Shown: positions 34,112 through 42,027 of the stretch, in pieces | Numbering within the stretch: position 1 is the first letter of the stretch | How the letters are laid out: the number at the start of each line of letters is the position of its first letter | From: JAOUEA01 sp040882605 | GTDB taxonomy: Bacteria > Actinomycetota > UBA4738 > HRBIN12 | DNA length: 64,000 nt | Direction of reading: 5' to 3' | NCBI GenBank assembly: GCA_040882605.1 | Contig: JBBEAY010000003.1 | Span: forward strand, 62,001 to 126,000 | Made by a program: the position numbers and the translations under genes | Notes under the pieces: generated by a model | Databases searched by the model: none | Seen by the model: the letters and a program-made list of their open reading frames with translations, nothing else | What the model was told of the DNA's origin: nothing

Positions 34112-34816
34112 GTGGAACGACACATCGTGGCGATGGGGGGCGGACAGTGGCCCGACGACCCGATCTTCCGGTTCATCTTCGAGCTCACGGGCGCCTCGCG
34201 TCCGAAGATCCTCTCGGTGCCGACCGCCACGGGTGACAGCGATCGGAACATCGCCGGGTTCTTCCGGGCCTTCTCGGCTCACAGCTGGGATCCGTCGGTG
34301 CTGACGCTCTTCGAACGCAAGGTGCAGGATCTGCGGTCGTTCGTGCTCACGCAGGACGTCGTGCTCGTGGGGGGCGGCAACACGCTGAACATGCTGGCCG
34401 TGTGGCGCGCGCACGGTCTCGACATGATCCTTCGGGAAGCCTGGGATGCGGGCGTCGTGCTCGCCGGCGGCAGCGCCGGCGCCAACTGCTGGTTCGAGGC
34501 GTCGACCACCGACTCCTATCTCATCGGGCGGTCCGACCCGCTCGTCGATGGGCTCGGTCTCGCGCCGGGAAGCTTCTGCCCGCACTTCGACTCGGAGCCG
34601 TCGCGGCGCCCGTCGTACCACCGTCTCGTGGGTGAGGGCGCGCTCCCGCCGGGCATCGCGTGCGACGATCTCGCGGCGGTGCACTTCATCGGCACCGGGG
34701 TCGCGCAGGTGCTCGCGTCTGATCGCGGCGCGGGCGCCCGAAGGGTCGATCCCGGCGAGCACGGCGACGTCGTCGAGACGCCGCTCAACGTTCGCCGGCT
34801 GGAAGCAGCGACATGA
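34112..34816 (+). CDS. Peptidase E-like protein (S51 family)
   Basis: A 234-residue protein of the dipeptidase E / cyanophycinase-like S51 family with a class I amidotransferase-like fold. It begins HIVAMGGGQW, has VLVGGGNTLNM and the nucleophile Ser in LAGGSAGANCWF, and keeps FCPHFDSE. Peptidase E cleaves Asp-X dipeptides, but here the gene lies inside a histidine-degradation cluster and overlaps hutH by 4 bp (ATGA, 34813-34816). A catabolic role tied to histidine-containing peptides is therefore tempting, but unproven. The GTG at 34112 has no strong ribosome site. Confidence 0.8.
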   Translation: MERHIVAMGGGQWPDDPIFRFIFELTGASRPKILSVPTATGDSDRNIAGFFRAFSAHSWDPSVLTLFERKVQDLRSFVLTQDVVLVGGGNTLNMLAVWRAHGLDMILREAWDAGVVLAGGSAGANCWFEASTTDSYLIGRSDPLVDGLGLAPGSFCPHFDSEPSRRPSYHRLVGEGALPPGIACDDLAAVHFIGTGVAQVLASDRGAGARRVDPGEHGDVVETPLNVRRLEAAT

Positions 34817-36339
34817 GATTCTCGGTCGGCGAGCCGCTCGATGCGGCGGACGTCGTCGCGGTTGCTGGGGGGGCGCCTGTCTCATTCGGTGATGACGCCC
34901 GTGCCCGCGTAGCCGCGGCCCGCGCTGTGATCGACGACGCCCTCGCGAGCGGAGAGACGATCTACGGCGTCACGACCGGGTTCGGCGCGCTCGCACACAC
35001 CCGTGTCGACCCGGCGCAGTCATCGACCCTGCAACACGGCATCGTTCGGTCGCACGCGACGGCCGTGGGCGCCCCGCTTCCTCGTGAGGAAGCCCGCGCG
35101 ATGCTGCTGCTGCGTGCGCACGTGCTGGCGCTCGGCCACTCCGGGGTGCGCCCCGCGGTGATCGACCTGATGGTCTCCATGCTGAACGACGACGTGATCC
35201 CCGCGGTGCCGCAACAGGGGTCGCTCGGTGCGTCGGGCGACCTGGCGCCCCTGGCGAACCTCGCGCTGCCTCTGATCGGCCACGGCGAGATGCTGACCGC
35301 CGAGGGCGGCGTCGAATCCGCCGCGGCCGCGATGGCCCGCGCCGGGCTTGCGCCCATTACGCTCGAGGCCAAGGAAGGTCTCGCGCTCGTGAACGGCACG
35401 CAGGGCATGCTCGCGATCGGCATCATCGCGACCGAGCGAGCCGCGCGGCTCGCCCGCACCGCCGACGTCGTCGCCGCGATGACGATCGAAGCCTCGCTCG
35501 GCACCGACCGCCCGTTCGACGAGCGGCTGCAGGCGCTTCGTCCTCATCCGGGTCAGTCGGCGAGCGCCTCGAACCTGCGCCGGCTGCTCGCCGGCTCGCC
35601 GATCCTGGCTTCGCATCGCGACTCAGCACACCTGGTGCAGGACGCCTACTCGCTCCGCTGTGCCCCCCAGGTGCACGGGGCCACGCGCGACGCGCTCGCC
35701 TACGCCTGCGAGGTCCTGCGTATCGAAGCCAACAGCGTGAGCGACAACCCGATCGTGTTGTCCGATGGTGAGGTCCTGTCGGGCGGCAACTTCCACGGTC
35801 AGCCCGTCGCGGTCGCGCTCGACACGGTCGCGATGGCGCTCGTCTCGCTGGGCTCGATCTCGGAACGGCGCCTCTACCGGCTGCTCGACGAACACCACTC
35901 GAACGGGCTGCCACCCTTCCTCGTGCACGGTTCGGGGTTGAACTCTGGATTCATGCTCGTGCAGTACACAGCGGCGTCGTTGGTGAGCGAGTGCAAGACG
36001 CTCGCGCACCCCGCGTCGGTCGACTCGATCCCCTCGAGCGCGGGGCAGGAGGACCACGTGAGCATGGGCATGACATCGGCCCGTCACGCGCGCGAGGTCG
36101 TCGCGAACGTTGAGACCGTGATCGCGCTCGAGGCCCTGGGGACAGCACAAGCGCTCGACCTCCGTTCGCCGCTGGAACCGGGTCCGGCGACCCGCGCCGT
36201 GCACGCCGCGATCAGGCAACGAGTGCCGTTCTTCGAGGCCGACCGCGAGTTCGGCCCCGACATCGCCGACGCGGTGAGCTTGGTGAACGAGGGTGCCCTG
36301 GTCGCTGCCGCGGAAGCCGCGATCGGGCCTCTGGGCTAG
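34813..36339 (+). CDS. hutH: Histidine ammonia-lyase
   Basis: A 508-residue enzyme catalysing the first step of histidine breakdown, giving urocanate and ammonia. The self-made MIO cofactor comes from the Ala-Ser-Gly triad in GSLGASGDLAPLA. The start region has YGVTTGFGALAHT, and the middle has LNGTQGMLA-type sequence (VNGTQGML) and FHGQPVA. The length is usual for HutH. Translation is coupled to the upstream peptidase gene by the ATGA overlap. Accessory DNA begins soon after its stop. Confidence 0.95.
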   Translation: MRFSVGEPLDAADVVAVAGGAPVSFGDDARARVAAARAVIDDALASGETIYGVTTGFGALAHTRVDPAQSSTLQHGIVRSHATAVGAPLPREEARAMLLLRAHVLALGHSGVRPAVIDLMVSMLNDDVIPAVPQQGSLGASGDLAPLANLALPLIGHGEMLTAEGGVESAAAAMARAGLAPITLEAKEGLALVNGTQGMLAIGIIATERAARLARTADVVAAMTIEASLGTDRPFDERLQALRPHPGQSASASNLRRLLAGSPILASHRDSAHLVQDAYSLRCAPQVHGATRDALAYACEVLRIEANSVSDNPIVLSDGEVLSGGNFHGQPVAVALDTVAMALVSLGSISERRLYRLLDEHHSNGLPPFLVHGSGLNSGFMLVQYTAASLVSECKTLAHPASVDSIPSSAGQEDHVSMGMTSARHAREVVANVETVIALEALGTAQALDLRSPLEPGPATRAVHAAIRQRVPFFEADREFGPDIADAVSLVNEGALVAAAEAAIGPLG

Positions 36340-36441
36340 TCCGGAACACCGCCGATGTCAGATGGCACGACTAACGTTCGACACTTGGTCTTTGACTAGC
36401 CATGAGACGCCCGATAGCCTCGGGCGAGGGGAGGGAGAACT

Positions 36442-36591
36442 GTGGTTGACGAGCCCGCGCCGACGGTCGATCCGAGGGAGCTCGCGCGACTCACGGAATC
36501 GCTCGCGAGGTTGACTCGGAGCTACGAGGACGCGCAGGAGGCAACCAAGGAACAAGCAGCCCCCTCGCCTCCACACCAACCGCAACGTTGA
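36442..36591 (+). CDS. Small 49-residue protein of unknown function
   Basis: A short gene with a very strong ribosome site (GAGGGGAGGGAG, 4 bp before the GTG at 36442). The 49-residue product is charged and probably helical, with the repeat-like pattern ARLTESLARLTRSYEDAQEA, then a Pro/Gln-rich tail. It ends one base before the GTG of the HAD gene, so the two form an operon. A weak promoter is possible (TTGACT at 36392-36397 and GATAGC at 36413-36418, spacing only 15 bp). It resembles nothing I recognise and may assist the HAD protein. Confidence 0.5.
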   Translation: MVDEPAPTVDPRELARLTESLARLTRSYEDAQEATKEQAAPSPPHQPQR

Positions 36592-36592
36592 C

Positions 36593-37453
36593 GTGGCTCG
36601 CCAGGAAGTGATCGCGGTCGTCTTCGACTTCGATGACACTTTGGCGCCTGACACCACGACCATGCTTCTGCGAGAGCATGGCATCGACACCGACCACTTC
36701 TGGAAGGAAGACGTCCGCGTCCTCGTGGATCAGGGCTACGACCAGGCTGTTGCGTGGCTGACTCTGGTCTCGGAGTACGCGCGAGACGGCGGACCCCTCG
36801 AGGGACTCAGCAACGAGGTCCTCGCTGGGTTCGGGCGGCGCGTGGACGAGACCTTCTACCCAGGCCTCGCGGCGATGCTGGACGACCTGCAGAGTCTCGC
36901 ATCCGCCACTCGAGACGTTCACGTTGAGTTCTACATCATCTCTGGCGGCCTGAAGGAGCTGCTCGAGGGTAGCCAACTGGTGAGAGAACGCTTCGCCGGC
37001 GTCTACGCCAGCCAGCTCGGTGAGGATCCCAGCACCGGTCGCCTGACCCGGTTGAAACGAGTCGTGACCTTCACCGAGAAGACCCGCTACCTCTTCGAGA
37101 TCAACAAGGGGATCGAGCCGGCTGAATCTCTCGCGAACCCCTACCTGGTGAATCAGGAGGTGAGGCGCGAGGATCGACGCGTCCCCTTCGAGAACATCGT
37201 CTATGTCGGTGATGGCCTCACTGACATCCCGTGCTTCTCACTGCTGAAGGCCTCCGGAGGGACGCCCTTCGGTGTCTTCGATCCTGGTCGTGAGGAATCA
37301 GCGAAGCGAGCGTTCCTACAGTTCTTGTTGCCCGACCGTGTCATCGGCATGCACGCGGCGAAGTACGGCCCAACCGATGAGCTTGGTGCACTCATACGCA
37401 CAGCGGTCCAGGCGAAGATCTCCGATTCGGCGGTCAGGAAGGCTCAGGCCTGA
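36593..37453 (+). CDS. HAD-superfamily phosphatase, phosphoserine phosphatase-like
   Basis: A 286-residue HAD hydrolase. Motif I is VFDFDDTLAPDT, motif II is IISGG and motif IV is VYVGDGLTDIPCF, all canonical, with a cap domain between I and II. Such proteins dephosphorylate small metabolites; this one is longer than SerB and its substrate is unknown. Local base composition looks less GC-rich than the flanking hut genes, suggesting acquired DNA. The GTG at 36593 follows the small upstream gene by one base. Confidence 0.8.
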   Translation: MARQEVIAVVFDFDDTLAPDTTTMLLREHGIDTDHFWKEDVRVLVDQGYDQAVAWLTLVSEYARDGGPLEGLSNEVLAGFGRRVDETFYPGLAAMLDDLQSLASATRDVHVEFYIISGGLKELLEGSQLVRERFAGVYASQLGEDPSTGRLTRLKRVVTFTEKTRYLFEINKGIEPAESLANPYLVNQEVRREDRRVPFENIVYVGDGLTDIPCFSLLKASGGTPFGVFDPGREESAKRAFLQFLLPDRVIGMHAAKYGPTDELGALIRTAVQAKISDSAVRKAQA

Positions 37454-37484
37454 CCGGATCTGGTCTTTGCCTCGGAAGCGCGAT

Positions 37485-37515
37485 CCACACCTAGTCCATA
37501 CTGGACTAGGTGTGG
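37485..37515. terminator. Perfect 14-bp inverted repeat (bidirectional terminator candidate)
   Basis: CCACACCTAGTCCA at 37485-37498 and its exact complement at 37502-37515 are separated by only TAC. This is the strongest hairpin I noticed in the window. It lies 31 bp past the HAD stop and contains the TAG stop of the opposing nucleotidyltransferase gene, so it can end transcription from both sides. There is no T-run on either side, so it would be a stem-only terminator. A recombination site is an alternative. Confidence 0.6.
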
Positions 37516-38266
37516 TTCACAAGCCGCTTCACGCAGCGGACGAATCCCGTGGTGACTTCACGCGTCGCCACGTCATCGCTCGAACATTCCCCGCCTGACC
37601 GCGCTCGCCAGGCCACGGCATCCCGGATAAGGTGTGCGTACTCAGGCATCGCCTCGCTGGCCCACCGTGCCGCCTCTCGTTTCGACACATTCCTTCCCGT
37701 TCGCAAGGTTCGGAGCCCCCGGCACATGGTGAGGATGGCATAGGCCTGCTCGCCTCGTGTCAGGGGCTCATCGACCAGATCAGGCCGATCGAGCACGTGC
37801 TGACGTACAGCCTCGACGTACTCGTCTGACGAGATGACCGGCACGAGAGACGTCGCGGGGGCCCGAGGAGCGCGATGCCGACTTCGCGGAGCTGATACCA
37901 GTCGATCAGCCATCTGCTGTCGACCTCGATCTCGTGGAACGGCTCGCCCGGGGAGATCCGTGCCGCCGCCGATGACTCGGTGCGGAAGGTCTTGAGCGCC
38001 CGCGATGAGAGGTATACGACCTCGACTCGGTCCTCCCATTCCGGCATCTCCTCGACGATCTCCAGATGGAGTTGCGCAAGCGCTGCGACCTCGGCCGCCT
38101 TCAAGTTCGCCCGAATCACCGCGACCGTGTCGACGTCACTGATCCCGGACTCGAAATCGCCCGTGACCACCGACCCGAAGACATAGGAGCCGATCAGGTT
38201 GATGCCAAGTGCCTCCTGCTGGCTGTCAACGAGCCAGGTGAGGAGCGCTCCGACGCTGGGGTCCAT
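37506..38266 (-). pseudogene. AadA/DUF4111-like nucleotidyltransferase, frameshifted
   Basis: The first part encodes a nucleotidyltransferase core (LIGSYVFGSVVTGDFESGISDVDTVAVI, with the G-S and D-x-D signature), to about residue 135, ending LREVGIALLGPP. The next frame then continues with PATSLVPVISSDEY and YAILTMCRGLRTLRTGRNVSKREAARWA, the C-terminal domain of the AadA/DUF4111 family. The break is at a run of five G (37857-37861 on the plus strand). The 761 bp become 762 (253 residues plus stop) with one added base, the normal family length. It is either a true pseudogene or a sequencing slip. The family includes aminoglycoside adenylyltransferases, but resistance should not be assumed. Confidence 0.8.
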
Positions 38267-38319
38267 GATCTCCGACCGCTGTTCCTCTCAGGATCGCCAA
38301 CTGGACATCCCGCTCAGGC

Positions 38320-39534
38320 TCACTCGTGCACGACCGCGCCGCCTACGACCGTCGCGACCACCGGATCGTGCCCGGGGCGATAGGGCACCTGCGCGAACGA
38401 CGCGTCCTCGAGCACCACCAAGTCGGCCCGCTTGCCGACCTCGAGTGTGCCGAGGCGGCCGGCGAGGCCGAGCACCCATGCGGGGTTCAGCGTGGTGGCG
38501 GTGAGCGCCTCGAGCGGCGGCACCTCGTAGACACCGGCGGCCATCGCGATCACCTCGGGCATGGAGACGACGGGCGAGGTGCCCGGGTTCGCGTCACTCG
38601 CGAGCGCGATCGGTACCCCGGCCGCTCGCAGGGCCGCTGCAGGAGCGGGCGTGCCCCGCAGGAAGAACGTCGAGGCGGGAAGCAGGCCCGCGACCGTCTC
38701 GCTCGCCGCGAGCGCGGCGACGCCCTCGGGCGAGCAGTGGTTGAGGTGGTCGGCGCTGCGGGCTCCGAGTCGCGCGGCAGCGGCAGCCGCCCCGGAGTCG
38801 CCGAGCTGATCGGCGTGCACGCGCAGTGCGAGCCCGGCATCGCTCGCCGCCGCAGCGATCGCTTCGAGGTCTTCCACAGAGAAGGCGATGTCCTCGACGT
38901 AGACGTCTACCGTGTCGGCGAGCCTCTCGCGGGCCACCTCGGGGATCAGCTCGGTGCACGCCGCGCGGACCCAGTCGGTCCGCGGCGTGTCGTTGGGAAC
39001 CGCATGGGCCGCGAGCAAGGTAACGGAACAGGTTTGCACCGCGTCGTCGGCGAGGCGTCGGGCGAGCCGGGCGGCGCGCAGCTCTTGTTCGATCGAGAGG
39101 CCGTACCCGGTCTTCAGCTCGAGGGCCGTCGTGCCGTGCGCCAGCATCTCGTCGAGCAACGAGCGTGAGAAATCCAGCACCTCGTCGTCGCTCGCCTCGG
39201 CGAACATGCGCGCCGACCGGAATATGCCGCCGTCGTCCCCGTGCAGCTCTCGATACGAGACTCCCCGCAACCGCGCCTCGAACTCGTCGGCTCGCCATCC
39301 GACGAACGGCAGGTGGGTGTGGCAGTCGACGAAACCGGGCACGATGCATCCGCGGTCGGGGCTGCCGAGCGTCGCTTCCCACGGGAGCCGATCGGCGGCG
39401 CCGACGTACGCGATCACGCCGTCGTCGTCCCATGCCATGCCGACGCCACCGTCGGTCCACTCGGCCGCGTCGCCCGTTGGACGGTCGCCGCGACCCGTCG
39501 CCATCGCCGCCGAGATCGCAGCTCCTCGCGCCAT
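38320..39534 (-). CDS. hutI: Imidazolonepropionase
   Basis: A 404-residue metal-dependent amidohydrolase, the third step of histidine degradation. The zinc site HTHLPF is near residue 72, followed by LELKTGYGLS, TLLAAHAVP, LRVHADQLGDSG and ALASDANPG, all HutI features. The ATG at 39534 begins a short first strand, so the N terminus is a little shorter than usual. It is on the opposite strand to hutU and hutH, and separated from hutH by the accessory segment, so it must use its own promoter. Confidence 0.92.
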   Translation of the reverse strand: MARGAAISAAMATGRGDRPTGDAAEWTDGGVGMAWDDDGVIAYVGAADRLPWEATLGSPDRGCIVPGFVDCHTHLPFVGWRADEFEARLRGVSYRELHGDDGGIFRSARMFAEASDDEVLDFSRSLLDEMLAHGTTALELKTGYGLSIEQELRAARLARRLADDAVQTCSVTLLAAHAVPNDTPRTDWVRAACTELIPEVARERLADTVDVYVEDIAFSVEDLEAIAAAASDAGLALRVHADQLGDSGAAAAAARLGARSADHLNHCSPEGVAALAASETVAGLLPASTFFLRGTPAPAAALRAAGVPIALASDANPGTSPVVSMPEVIAMAAGVYEVPPLEALTATTLNPAWVLGLAGRLGTLEVGKRADLVVLEDASFAQVPYRPGHDPVVATVVGGAVVHE

Positions 39535-39562
39535 GGTCGAAGCGTAGCCGCCGACGACCGGC

Positions 39563-40180
39563 TCACCGACGCGAGCTGACCACCACGAACCAGCGTCCAT
39601 CGTGGAGAGGTTCCCCTCCGCCCAGCTCATCGATGAGCGAGCGGGCGGTGAAGTATCGCTTGTACACCTGATGGGTCGATCCGTCCGACAGCACGCGGGT
39701 CTGTGTCTCTTCGGGTGCGACGTCGTCGCGCTGAGCGGCGTCGAGCACGACGAGCTCGCTCGCGACGCGCTGCGTCTCGGCCAGGAATCGCTCTCGCTCG
39801 TGGTCCCGGAGGTGCCCGTAGAAGTGTCCGGTGAAGAGCCGGTCGAAGCTGTCGTCGCGGAACGGAAGCGACAGCCCATCTGCTCTCACGCGGGCACCGG
39901 CGACGCGGGACTCCGCTACTTCCAACATCGACTGGCTGCCGTCGAGCCCGACGACGTCACCCGGCAAATGCCGGGTGATGAAGGCCGTGCCACAGGCCAC
40001 ATCCAGGGTGTGAGCGGCGCCGAGGGAACCGATCGCCTGAACGACGGCGGCCAGCTCCTCACGCCACCCCGGACGATCGCGCTCCTCGAAGAGGCCGCGT
40101 CCCAGGTACCAGTCGTCGTACTCAGGAGCGCGACGCTCGTAGTAGGCCGCCATGTCCCGGCTTTGGTCGCTCGCGGGCAT
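39563..40180 (-). CDS. Class I SAM-dependent methyltransferase
   Basis: A 205-residue methyltransferase. The SAM-binding motif I is TLDVACGTAFITRHL, motif II is VVGLDGSQSMLEVA, and the post-I region contains ADGLSLPFRDDSFD. An N-terminal helix with YYERRAPEYDDWYL is common in small-molecule methyltransferases. The substrate is unknown. It starts at 40180, 63 bp from the LexA-box palindrome at 40243-40258, so that box might affect it as well as the divergent toxin-antitoxin genes. It is 28 bp upstream of hutI on the same strand. Confidence 0.8.
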   Translation of the reverse strand: MPASDQSRDMAAYYERRAPEYDDWYLGRGLFEERDRPGWREELAAVVQAIGSLGAAHTLDVACGTAFITRHLPGDVVGLDGSQSMLEVAESRVAGARVRADGLSLPFRDDSFDRLFTGHFYGHLRDHERERFLAETQRVASELVVLDAAQRDDVAPEETQTRVLSDGSTHQVYKRYFTARSLIDELGGGEPLHDGRWFVVVSSRR

Positions 40181-40237
40181 CGAGAACGAGTGTAGGTCCG
40201 ACGCCGTCTCGCAATGGCTTGGGTCACCCCTCTACGC

Positions 40238-40258
40238 TAGTATCGAACAACTGTTCGA
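40238..40258 (+). promoter_or_regulatory. LexA (SOS) box overlapping a -10 element
   Basis: TCGAAC at 40243-40248 and GTTCGA at 40253-40258 with AACT between them form a perfect TCGAAC-N4-GTTCGA, the known LexA-binding consensus of mycobacteria and other actinobacteria. A TAGTAT hexamer at 40238-40243 overlaps its left end and can serve as the -10 of a promoter for the downstream antitoxin gene, whose GTG is about 80 bp away. LexA bound here would block that promoter until DNA damage. The match is exact; the use of the promoter is inferred. Confidence 0.7.
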
Positions 40259-40322
40259 CAAAGCAAAGGTCCAGGAGGGCTCTCGTGTGACCTAGGATGC
40301 GGCTGAGGTGAGGGGAAAGCAG

Positions 40323-41027
40323 GTGGTTCGCGCCAACACGACAAATGATTCCCGCTTCAGGGCTCCTCTCTACACGATCCCCGAGGCCGCGTACTACCTG
40401 CGGCGTGCCCCGACGACTTTGGGCAATTGGGTCCATGGCGGCGGTGAAACTGCCCCGCTGGTCTCTTCGACACCGAGCCCCATCCGGCGCCAGGCGGAGA
40501 TTCCCTTCATCGGGTTGGCTGAAGCCTTGGTGGTCGCATTCCTGAGGCGCAAGGGGATCAGCATGGGCAAGATCCGGCGAGCCCTTGAAGAACTGGCGAA
40601 GGAGATGACCCTGGAGCACGCCCTCGCTTCCAGGCGTCTGCACACCGACGGCGTGGGCGTCTTCTTCCGCTACGCACAGGCAGCCGACGACGGCGAGATC
40701 GGGTACATGGCTGAGGTGATCCAGCAGCAGTACGTGCTCGACGGCATCATCGACGAGGGCTTGACCATCGTTTCTTTCTCCGATGATGGGTGGGCAGGCC
40801 GGCTGGTCCTGCCATTCGGCGACCGAGAGCTGATCGAGGTCAACCCCAAGCGCGGTTTCGGTAAGCCTCGTTTCGTACACGGCGGTGCTCCGATGATGAG
40901 CGTCCTCGACCGGCTCGAGGCCAAGGAGCCCATCAAGTCCGTTGCGCGGGACTTCGACGTTCCCGCTGAGGACATCGAGGAACTTCTCCTTGCCTTCATC
41001 CAGAAGCCAAGCGCAACCGCATCCTGA
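40323..41027 (+). CDS. vapB45: VapB45-type antitoxin (HTH plus DUF433 domain)
   Basis: A 234-residue antitoxin. The N terminus has a MerR-like helix-turn-helix, LYTIPEAAYYLRRAPTTLG (about residues 15-33), and the C terminus a DUF433 domain, PRFVHGGAPMMSVLDRLEA followed by VARDFDVPAEDIEELLL. The length and layout match the M. tuberculosis VapB45 antitoxin (Rv2018). The toxin gene overlaps its 3' end. The GTG at 40323 has AGGGGA 6 bp before it; an alternative GTG at 40308 would add 5 residues. It would bind and silence the toxin and probably regulate its own operon. Confidence 0.8.
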   Translation: MVRANTTNDSRFRAPLYTIPEAAYYLRRAPTTLGNWVHGGGETAPLVSSTPSPIRRQAEIPFIGLAEALVVAFLRRKGISMGKIRRALEELAKEMTLEHALASRRLHTDGVGVFFRYAQAADDGEIGYMAEVIQQQYVLDGIIDEGLTIVSFSDDGWAGRLVLPFGDRELIEVNPKRGFGKPRFVHGGAPMMSVLDRLEAKEPIKSVARDFDVPAEDIEELLLAFIQKPSATAS

Positions 41028-41421
41028 GATCCTGGTTGACCGGAGCCTCGGTTCTACCGAACTCCCTAACGCCCTTCGCGCTCTCGAGCATGGTCTGGTG
41101 ATTCATACGCTCCGGAGCCTCTATGGGGAAAAGGCGAGCCAGGACATCGACGACGACGTGTGGATCGCCGACGCCGCAGCCGGGGACTGGGTGATCTTCA
41201 CGGCAGACGATGTGACGAAGGTCCCGATCCAGCTCGATGCGCTCGTCCGCGCAGGCACTCGGGCGTTCTGGATACCGAACGCAGGACTATCTGGTCCTCA
41301 ACAGATCGAGCACTTCACGCTAAACATCAATAGGATCCTTCAACGCGCCCGCAAACCCGGGCCGTATCTCGTGGGCGTGTACATGACCAAACCCCACCTA
41401 CGTTGGAAATGGCGGCCCTAG
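40990..41421 (+). CDS. vapC45: VapC45-type PIN-like RNase toxin
   Basis: A 143-residue toxin in the VapC45 PIN-like class (Rv2019 is 138 residues). It opens with ILVDRSLGSTELPNAL and later has DIDDDVWIADAAAGDWVIFTADD, supplying the acidic residues that coordinate metal in PIN nucleases. It ends in a basic tail, KPHLRWKWRP. The TTG at 40990 follows GAGGAA (40976-40981) by 8 bp and lies inside the antitoxin gene in another frame, so the two overlap by 38 bp. PIN toxins cut tRNA or rRNA; the target here is unknown. Confidence 0.75.
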   Translation: MPSSRSQAQPHPEILVDRSLGSTELPNALRALEHGLVIHTLRSLYGEKASQDIDDDVWIADAAAGDWVIFTADDVTKVPIQLDALVRAGTRAFWIPNAGLSGPQQIEHFTLNINRILQRARKPGPYLVGVYMTKPHLRWKWRP

Positions 41422-41422
41422 C

Positions 41423-41875
41423 GTGCTGATTGAACGCGTGATCGCGCTGCCGGTTCCCATCGAGGAAGCGTGGACCGCTCTACTCGACTGGGAGCGCCAG
41501 GCCGATTGGATGCTCGACGCCGACAGCGTCACCGTCGTCTCCGATGAGCGTGAGGGCGTTGGCGTGCGGCTCGCGGTGCGCACGAGGCTGTTCGGTATCG
41601 CTGCGTTCACCGAACCGATGGAGGTCGTCGGGTGGGACCCACCGCGCCGGCTTGATATCCGCCACGGCTCGCTCGTGACTGGCACCGGCGCATGGATGCT
41701 CGATCCGATCGAGGGCGGCACTCGGTTCACGTGGCAAGAGGACATAAGCCTCGCGGTGCCCGTGTTCGGCGAGCTCGCAGCCATCGCCTACCGGCCGGTC
41801 ATGCGCATGCTCATGGAACGGGCGATGAAGGGTCTCCGGGGACACCTGATCGCCACCGGGCCCGCTCGGCCCTGA
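41423..41875 (+). CDS. SRPBCC (START-like) family protein
   Basis: A 150-residue helix-grip protein of the SRPBCC/polyketide cyclase-like superfamily, with a hydrophobic ligand cavity expected. It begins IERVIALPVPIEEAWTALLDW and ends with a long C-terminal helix. It starts with GTG 2 bp after the toxin stop, so it may ride on the toxin-antitoxin transcript, although composition and type suggest an ordinary chromosomal gene. The ligand is unknown. A second SRPBCC gene lies at 52287. Confidence 0.75.
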   Translation: MLIERVIALPVPIEEAWTALLDWERQADWMLDADSVTVVSDEREGVGVRLAVRTRLFGIAAFTEPMEVVGWDPPRRLDIRHGSLVTGTGAWMLDPIEGGTRFTWQEDISLAVPVFGELAAIAYRPVMRMLMERAMKGLRGHLIATGPARP

Positions 41876-41929
41876 CGGTGCCGCATGTGCCGGCCTGGCA
41901 GTTGTCGCGCCTATACTCGTGAGACAGAA

Positions 41930-42022
41930 CACGGGGAGCTCGGGGGACCGGGCTGAGAGGCCGGCTGATGGTGCCGGCGACCCGACGAACCTGACCCGGG
42001 TAATGCCGGCGGAGGGAGTTCG
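41930..42022 (+). ncRNA. TPP riboswitch (THI element)
   Basis: The leader before thiN carries the universal TPP aptamer core: GGGGAGCTCGGGGG at the 5' side, CTGAGAG at 41953-41959, and ACCTGACCCGGGTAATGCCGG followed by GGAGGGAGTTCG at the 3' side. The 3' strand of the first stem contains GGAGGGAG, directly before the GTG of thiN, so TPP binding should hide the ribosome site and switch translation off. A TATACT hexamer at 41912-41917 is a fair -10 element. The operon behind it makes sense for thiamine uptake. Confidence 0.93.
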
Positions 42023-42027
42023 AAGCG

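Noticed and set aside
37485..37515. Recombination (att) site
   Set aside because: A perfect hairpin between convergent genes is better explained as a terminator, and no integrase or tRNA gene is nearby.
37506..38266. Functional aminoglycoside-resistance gene
   Set aside because: The frame is broken and the family includes many non-resistance members, so only a frameshifted AadA-like nucleotidyltransferase is called.
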